64,000 nt of DNA from Lepisosteus oculatus (lineage: Eukaryota > Chordata > Actinopteri > Semionotiformes > Lepisosteidae), in assembly GCF_040954835.1 (NCBI RefSeq), contig NC_090696.1, positions 62,232,222 through 62,296,221 on the forward strand, written 5' to 3'. A program made the position numbers and the translations under genes. The notes below the pieces were generated by a model that was not told where the DNA came from, ran no database searches, and saw only the letters and a list, made by a program, of their open reading frames with translations. Positions 59,701 to 64,000 of this stretch are shown piece by piece (within the stretch, counting starts at the first letter, position 1; each line of letters starts with the position of its first letter).

Positions 59701-61483
59701 ATAAAGCCTATTTTTATCTTATACAGTTAAACAGCATTGAGCAATAGATGCCTTTTTGTGGAAGAGAACAGAAAAAGTCCCATGGGCCCACCTCCAGTTA
59801 CTTGCTGCTAAAATGATCACCTTTTAGAAATCTGAGCCTTTACACTTACCCTTAGCTGTTTATAGGGATCCGTTGCCTCCTGTGGTTTCCTATGGCACTT
59901 ATCAGGTATTAAATGTATATAAGCATAGACCTCTGATTTCTGCACGTATGTATTGTATTTTGCAAGATTTTATGTGAATGGTTGTGCCTAATGACAACAA
60001 CAACCAAAACGTATAATTATGATATTAGAAAAGACACTTTGAAGAACTAATATTTAACTAAGTACCATGGGAAAGTATTGCTGAGGTGTTTGCAACATGT
60101 TATAGGAATGAGGCTTTGCTTTCAATAAAGAGATGCACCCTGTGCATGTTGTTTGCATTGCTTAATTTTTCTGGGCAACTACTGCTCTGTTAAGTGCCTC
60201 GCCGTATTTGTTTCTTGGATGTAACTCCGTTCTTATTTGCAGATGGAAATATCGGGCCACGGCTCAGCAATGGAAAGCTGTACAAATTCAGCTACATGAC
60301 TGAAGTGCACCTAGACAGAGCCAAAGGGTCAGCCCAGGGCAGTGCTGGCTATAGGATATCATCCAGTGTTGACCTCAACTTAGTCTGGAGAAATCCAAGC
60401 AGCAAAGATGATCAGCTTATCAAAATAGCGGTATGTGAAGCTTTCGTGTTAGAAGTCAGTTATGCTGGCATCTTATTTGCTACTAAAAGAAGAGAATAAC
60501 AATCACAATTGTGCTAACATGGTGAAAATTACCTTATGACAGGAAAATGGATATATCCAGATATATGGTGTATTTATCTGTTTTCAAAAAATCAGTTTTG
60601 CTAGATTGCTATCTGTCTTTGAAACTGACAAATATAATTTATCCTTGCCAGAATGTGATTCAAAAAAGATGTTTCTTTTTTATGTCTTGTACCTTATTCC
60701 AGAGCCTTGTGCAGTACATTTTCTACAAAATGTCCGCCTTACTACTTAACCAGCTATGGCAAAAAGATGATTTTCGCTCTTTTCTTTATTTATGACTTGA
60801 GTCTCTTCACTTGCATGTCTCCCAACTCTCTTGAATGCAGTCAACCAACCTCATTAAAGAGTTTTGTGAAGGGGAGACCCCTAGCTGGCTTAACCAATAT
60901 ACTGTAATGCACAAGGCGAGTGCAGTATGTTTACCAGGATTCCCCAGGCAGTGGCACATGATTGGAAGGGCAGTGCAAGGAGCAATGCTAGGATTGATTA
61001 ACCAGGGCTTTCTTGGCTCTTTGCAAAACAGCAATCCCTTTGGTTTTCCAGGTCCCCGCAGGCTTGGACCTCAATAAGACACATACAATACAGCTCCTCC
61101 CATTAGCACAAACTCTCCTCTAAGGTACTCCTGAGCTTGCAGTGTGTTAAAAGATGAATGTTTCTTAAGGGTGTGTTGATAAGAGGTGTATGTCTGCCCA
61201 TTATCCCCGTGCAAAACGATATTACAAACTGTTTGAGGCGACATCATTCCAGGTGGAAATTGACCATGGTCTCATTGGGATAAGCAATATATGGAATAAA
61301 ATGAAAGCCGACATCTTTCTCACCTGGGTTTCTCCATAGATGAGTGACATCAGGATTGAGAATGTGACTCCACGCCCAGAGAAGAGTAATGTCTTTCTGG
61401 GATCCACTGCCGCAAGCATTCTTGGAAAGGAGAATCTGGCTGACTTACAAAAACCATTCATCTTGCACTGGAATTTTGGAAAG
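56695..61483 (+). CDS. MTTP: Microsomal triglyceride transfer protein large subunit, exons 1-3 (partial gene)
   Basis: MTTP pairs with protein disulfide isomerase in the ER lumen and moves triglyceride onto apolipoprotein B in liver and gut. Coding exons 56695-56758, 60243-60430 and 61340-61483 give the first 132 codons: signal peptide MLRLSLIFLCTIPFCLSASS, then the N-terminal beta-barrel of the vitellogenin/large-lipid-transfer family with GKLYKFSYMTEVHLDRAKG, GYRISSSVDLNLVWRNP and ILGKENLADLQKP. Human MTTP is 894 residues, so most of the gene lies beyond the right edge. I found no fourth exon up to 64000. Divergent from TRMT10A as in human. Confidence 0.95.
58372..58835 (+). mobile_element. 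tRNA-derived SINE, family A, copy 7 with ~130 bp insertion
   Basis: Head at 58372-58441 (CAGTGGTTAGCATTGCTGCC, then a B-box-like CATTCAATTCTGG), then about 130 bases foreign to the family (58442-58571). The body resumes at TGTGGAGCATGTATGTTCTC and ends AGATGGATGG. Confidence 0.65.
60243..60430 (+). CDS. MTTP: MTTP exon 2
   Basis: 188 nt encoding GNIGPRLSNGKLYKFSY to DDQLIKIA; acceptor TATTTGCAG, donor GTATGT. Confidence 0.96.
61340..61483 (+). CDS. MTTP: MTTP exon 3
   Basis: 144 nt, 48 codons, MSDIRIENVTPRPEKSN to FILHWNFGK; phase 0 at both ends, donor GTAGGG. Confidence 0.95.
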
Positions 61484-61542
61484 GTAGGGGAAATGTACCT
61501 TTTACTATATGTGGTTTCTTATATGACATTCACATTTTTAGT

Positions 61543-61655
61543 TCAGGTGGGTAGCTACCTCAGCGTGCATAGGCTACAAAGGAAGAAGGCTCCATAGCCA
61601 AAATATTGTGTTTTCTTCTCTTTTCAGCATGGAATAAACCTATTACTTGTTCATT
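61543..61655. mobile_element. Inverted-repeat element, family C, copy 3 (rearranged)
   Basis: The terminal module GGTGGGTAGCTACCTCAGCG is joined directly to the stem module GAAGAAGGCTCCATAGCC in the opposite relative orientation to copy 4, ending GCATGGAATAAACC. Confidence 0.55.
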
Positions 61656-61867
61656 CACATTTTTAAATGTGTTGAGCAAGGGCAATGATGAGTTTGGAAT
61701 ATGAAGGAACTGTACATACTTAGGCACTGATTGGAAAAAGGTTGGAAAGTTTTCAAAAAGTTACAACCTAGGGTCACATGAAGTGGAGCCTAACCTTGCA
61801 GACAACATGCACAAGGCAGAAGAATGAGGTGAATGAGGTACATGCCCACCTCCACACGCACGCGCAC

Positions 61868-61868
61868 A

Positions 61869-61932
<64 letters not shown>
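61868..61932. repeat. (ACGC)n microsatellite
   Basis: About 16 uninterrupted ACGC units, flanked on the left by degenerate CACACGC repeats. Alternating purine-pyrimidine, so able to adopt Z-DNA. Confidence 0.95.
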
Positions 61933-61934
<2 letters not shown>

Positions 61935-61967
61935 TCAGAGACTTAACCTAAACAGAATGATTTTTTG

Positions 61968-62050
61968 ACTTTGGGGGGAAACTGTAGCACCAGGAGAAAA
62001 CCCCCCACCTCATGTAAATATCACAAAGATGACTCCCCAGTCCAAAATAG
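61968..62050 (-). mobile_element. tRNA-derived SINE, family A, fragment
   Basis: On the - strand this carries the middle of the family (GTTTTCTCCTGGTGCTACAG) and little else. Confidence 0.45.
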
Positions 62051-62931
62051 AACACAGAACAGGAAATATGTGATGATGTATACTGTAAATGCATGAGCAA
62101 AGCCTATTTTGATTAAACTTACCCATTCTCTGAGATTCATGTTTTTTATTTTTTATAATAATTCTTCCAGATCTTCTGTATTTAAGTAGACTACAGTATA
62201 TTTCTTTTTTGTACATGTTACTTTGATATATTATCACATAAGTCTTCTGGTTTTCATCCTATCTGAGCTCTTAGTGACTTAATTATTTTGTTAATTGTTC
62301 TTAATTGCAATATTTTTCTAAGTTTGTATTCATAAATTTAAGTCTTCAAAGCTTTAAGGCTACCCAGAACCAGGCATGAGAATCACTGATTTAGACACAG
62401 ATGCATTGGTCTTAACCCAAATTCCAAAATAATAGTAAAATTCATGTGTTTTGATTTTACAGGTATTAAAATTGCTCTGTACCATAGTCTGCCTTGTGCA
62501 GTATAGCTCTGCTCCAATGCCTGCCATTACGAGGTATAGTTTCAGATGAATAAACAGACATTTCTCTGTTATATCTGTATTTCACACATTTTTTCACAGA
62601 AGCTACTAAACTACATGTATGGTATTCCTCAAGATGAGCGAGGAAAATGTTCCTAGCTGAAAACCACAAATACATTCAGCCAAGAACTTCATAAATTTCT
62701 TCTAGTTTCATGCATTGCAGCCTGGAACTACTTTTTTATGACAATAAAATACTCAAATATTCTAAAATGCAATGATCTAAAGAAACTGAAAGTATGTTTT
62801 CTTTTACTTTTTGGTCTTTATCATACTTGACCCTAGTAGGTGTGTCGCTTCCTTCATGGAACTTTAATGTCAAATAACTTTTCATTTACTTGTCATAATT
62901 TACCAATCTAAGCAGCAGTGATACAATAGTT

Positions 62932-63180
62932 CAGGTGGGTAGCTGTGTCAGCAGGCGTAGTCTGCAAAGGCACAAGTAATAGGTTTATTCTATGCTGAAA
63001 AGAGAAGAGAGAAAACACAACATTTCGGCTATGGAGCCTTCTTCAGGTGTGAGAAAGACAGAGCAGACAGCAAAGATTAAATAGCACAGAAGAACAAAAG
63101 CTGGGAGAGGGGAGAAGGCAGGAGGGGCAGAGAGCCCACTCAGGAAGTGCAAAGTGGAGAAGGGTGAAGAAAGGTGTGAA
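62932..63180 (-). mobile_element. Inverted-repeat element, family C, copy 4
   Basis: Opens with GTTCAGGTGGGTAGCTGTGT, then GGTTTATTCTATGCTGAAAA and, on the - strand, CTGAAGAAGGCTCCATAGCC followed by GAAAT. A purine-rich tract to about 63180 appears to belong to the element. Confidence 0.55.
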
Positions 63181-64000
63181 GTCAAAACCTGCAGGAGAAT
63201 AGAGAAGATTACACAAAAAATAAGTCGGTCATTGAGAGAAGAGGGATGGCGTGAGCCTAGTTTCAGGAAACAATAGTACTTGCTGTATGATTGGCATGGC
63301 AGAATAATTCAATCACTGAATGGAAGCCAAGATCGTTGTAGAAATTCCAGACACTTGGCTGGTGGGCGCAAAGGTCAGAGTGTTGAGAAAGCAAGTGTGG
63401 CAGGCTTTGTTGAGATTAAGCTGTTATCAGGTGCGCCCTCTGCATTGGAGCTGACAGCATAGGAACGCAAGTGCTCAGAGCAAAGGGCAACTGACATGCT
63501 GCCTCTAAAGGCAGATAATTTTATAAATGTTGCCCTTGCCGCAATAATGCACTAAACTTTTCTTCACAGTAATGTGACCAAGGGTTGTAGTGATTGGCTG
63601 CCTTATGGTGGTTTAGCTTTTCAGCTGCATGTTTCTCTGGAAGGCTAAACTAGCTGTACCACAGCCTGTCAGTACTCCCACAGAGAAATTTATATAATGT
63701 GTGAATATACCATGTACATATTGCACATTTTTATTTAAGAAATATGATCACATCTCCCTTATAGAGAGGATATTGCTGCTTTGGAATCAGTCCAGAGAAA
63801 TACATCTAAATACATTCAAGGGTTTAAGGGAATGTCTTACGCTGACAGTCTAATCTAACATTTTTAATCTTGAATTGAGAAGACTGTGAAGGGACTTGAA
63901 TCAAGTATTCAAAATCCTCATCAAGGCATTGACCAGGAGTTCAATAGAATAAGCAGCGAAACAGATTACACAAATAGAAATTTTCATATTTTAAATTGAG

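Larger units (their letters stand above)
56759..64000 (+). other. MTTP: MTTP introns 1-3 (third incomplete): contents
   Basis: Intron 1 (56759-60242) holds a SINE at 58372-58835 and is otherwise AT-rich. Intron 2 (60431-61339) shows nothing recognised. Intron 3 (from 61484) holds family-C copies at 61543-61655 and 62932-63180, the ACGC microsatellite, and a SINE scrap at 61968-62050. Confidence 0.75.

Noticed and set aside
60547-60795. 82-codon + strand frame in MTTP intron 2
   Set aside because: No match to MTTP, and exon 2 joins exon 3 in frame without it.
61856-61932. Possible CRISPR-like array
   Set aside because: It is a plain tetranucleotide microsatellite without spacers, in a vertebrate gene intron.
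63760-63860. Possible MTTP exon 4 after an acceptor near 63773
   Set aside because: Translation does not resemble the expected next MTTP segment and hits stops quickly.

Overview
This is nuclear DNA from a jawed vertebrate, most likely a ray-finned fish. Coding sequence sits in short exons with GT-AG introns, intergenic DNA is AT-rich, and interspersed repeats are of fish type: tRNA-derived SINEs, a 5S rRNA-derived SINE, 5'-truncated LINEs and small inverted-repeat elements. The repeat spectrum and retention of a C4orf17-like gene suggest a non-teleost fish such as a gar or its relatives. That last step is inference and was not tested against a database.

Layout, left to right. (1) 1-9.88 kb: 3' end of LEF1 on the + strand, comprising the last intron, the last coding exon (8634-8713) and a 3' UTR of about 1.15 kb. 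(2) 13.2-22.1 kb: complete HADH on the - strand, eight coding exons, 309 residues, convergent with LEF1. (3) 22.7-30.2 kb: complete CYP2U1 on the - strand, five coding exons, 543 residues, lying just upstream of HADH. (4) 30.4-37.0 kb: gene-poor gap holding two decayed LINEs and a 5S-derived SINE that carries a consensus CTCF motif. (5) 37.0-43.1 kb: a multi-exon + strand gene that I recognise as a homologue of mammalian C4orf17, a protein of unknown function. (6) 44.0-53.0 kb: complete TRMT10A on the - strand, seven coding exons plus a 5' noncoding exon, 350 residues, convergent with C4orf17. (7) 56.7 kb to the right edge: first three coding exons of MTTP on the + strand, divergent from TRMT10A and preceded by liver/gut-type promoter motifs.

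The genes do not form an operon or one pathway. HADH (mitochondrial beta-oxidation), CYP2U1 (fatty-acid hydroxylation) and MTTP (lipoprotein assembly) all act on lipids. LEF1 is the Wnt transcription factor and TRMT10A methylates tRNA. In human, LEF1-HADH-CYP2U1 and C4orf17-TRMT10A-MTTP are two separate blocks several megabases apart on chromosome 4q; here they abut, with the junction between about 30.4 and 37.0 kb.

Exon boundaries were derived by hand from splice signals, reading-frame continuity and remembered family sequences. For HADH, CYP2U1 and TRMT10A every junction keeps frame and total length agrees with the family. For the C4orf17-like gene the start and one splice acceptor are less certain. 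No new defence or mobile system was found. The most unusual items are the fish C4orf17 gene, a GC-AG intron in HADH, the CTCF-bearing 5S SINE, and an inverted-repeat family with a hammerhead-like core.
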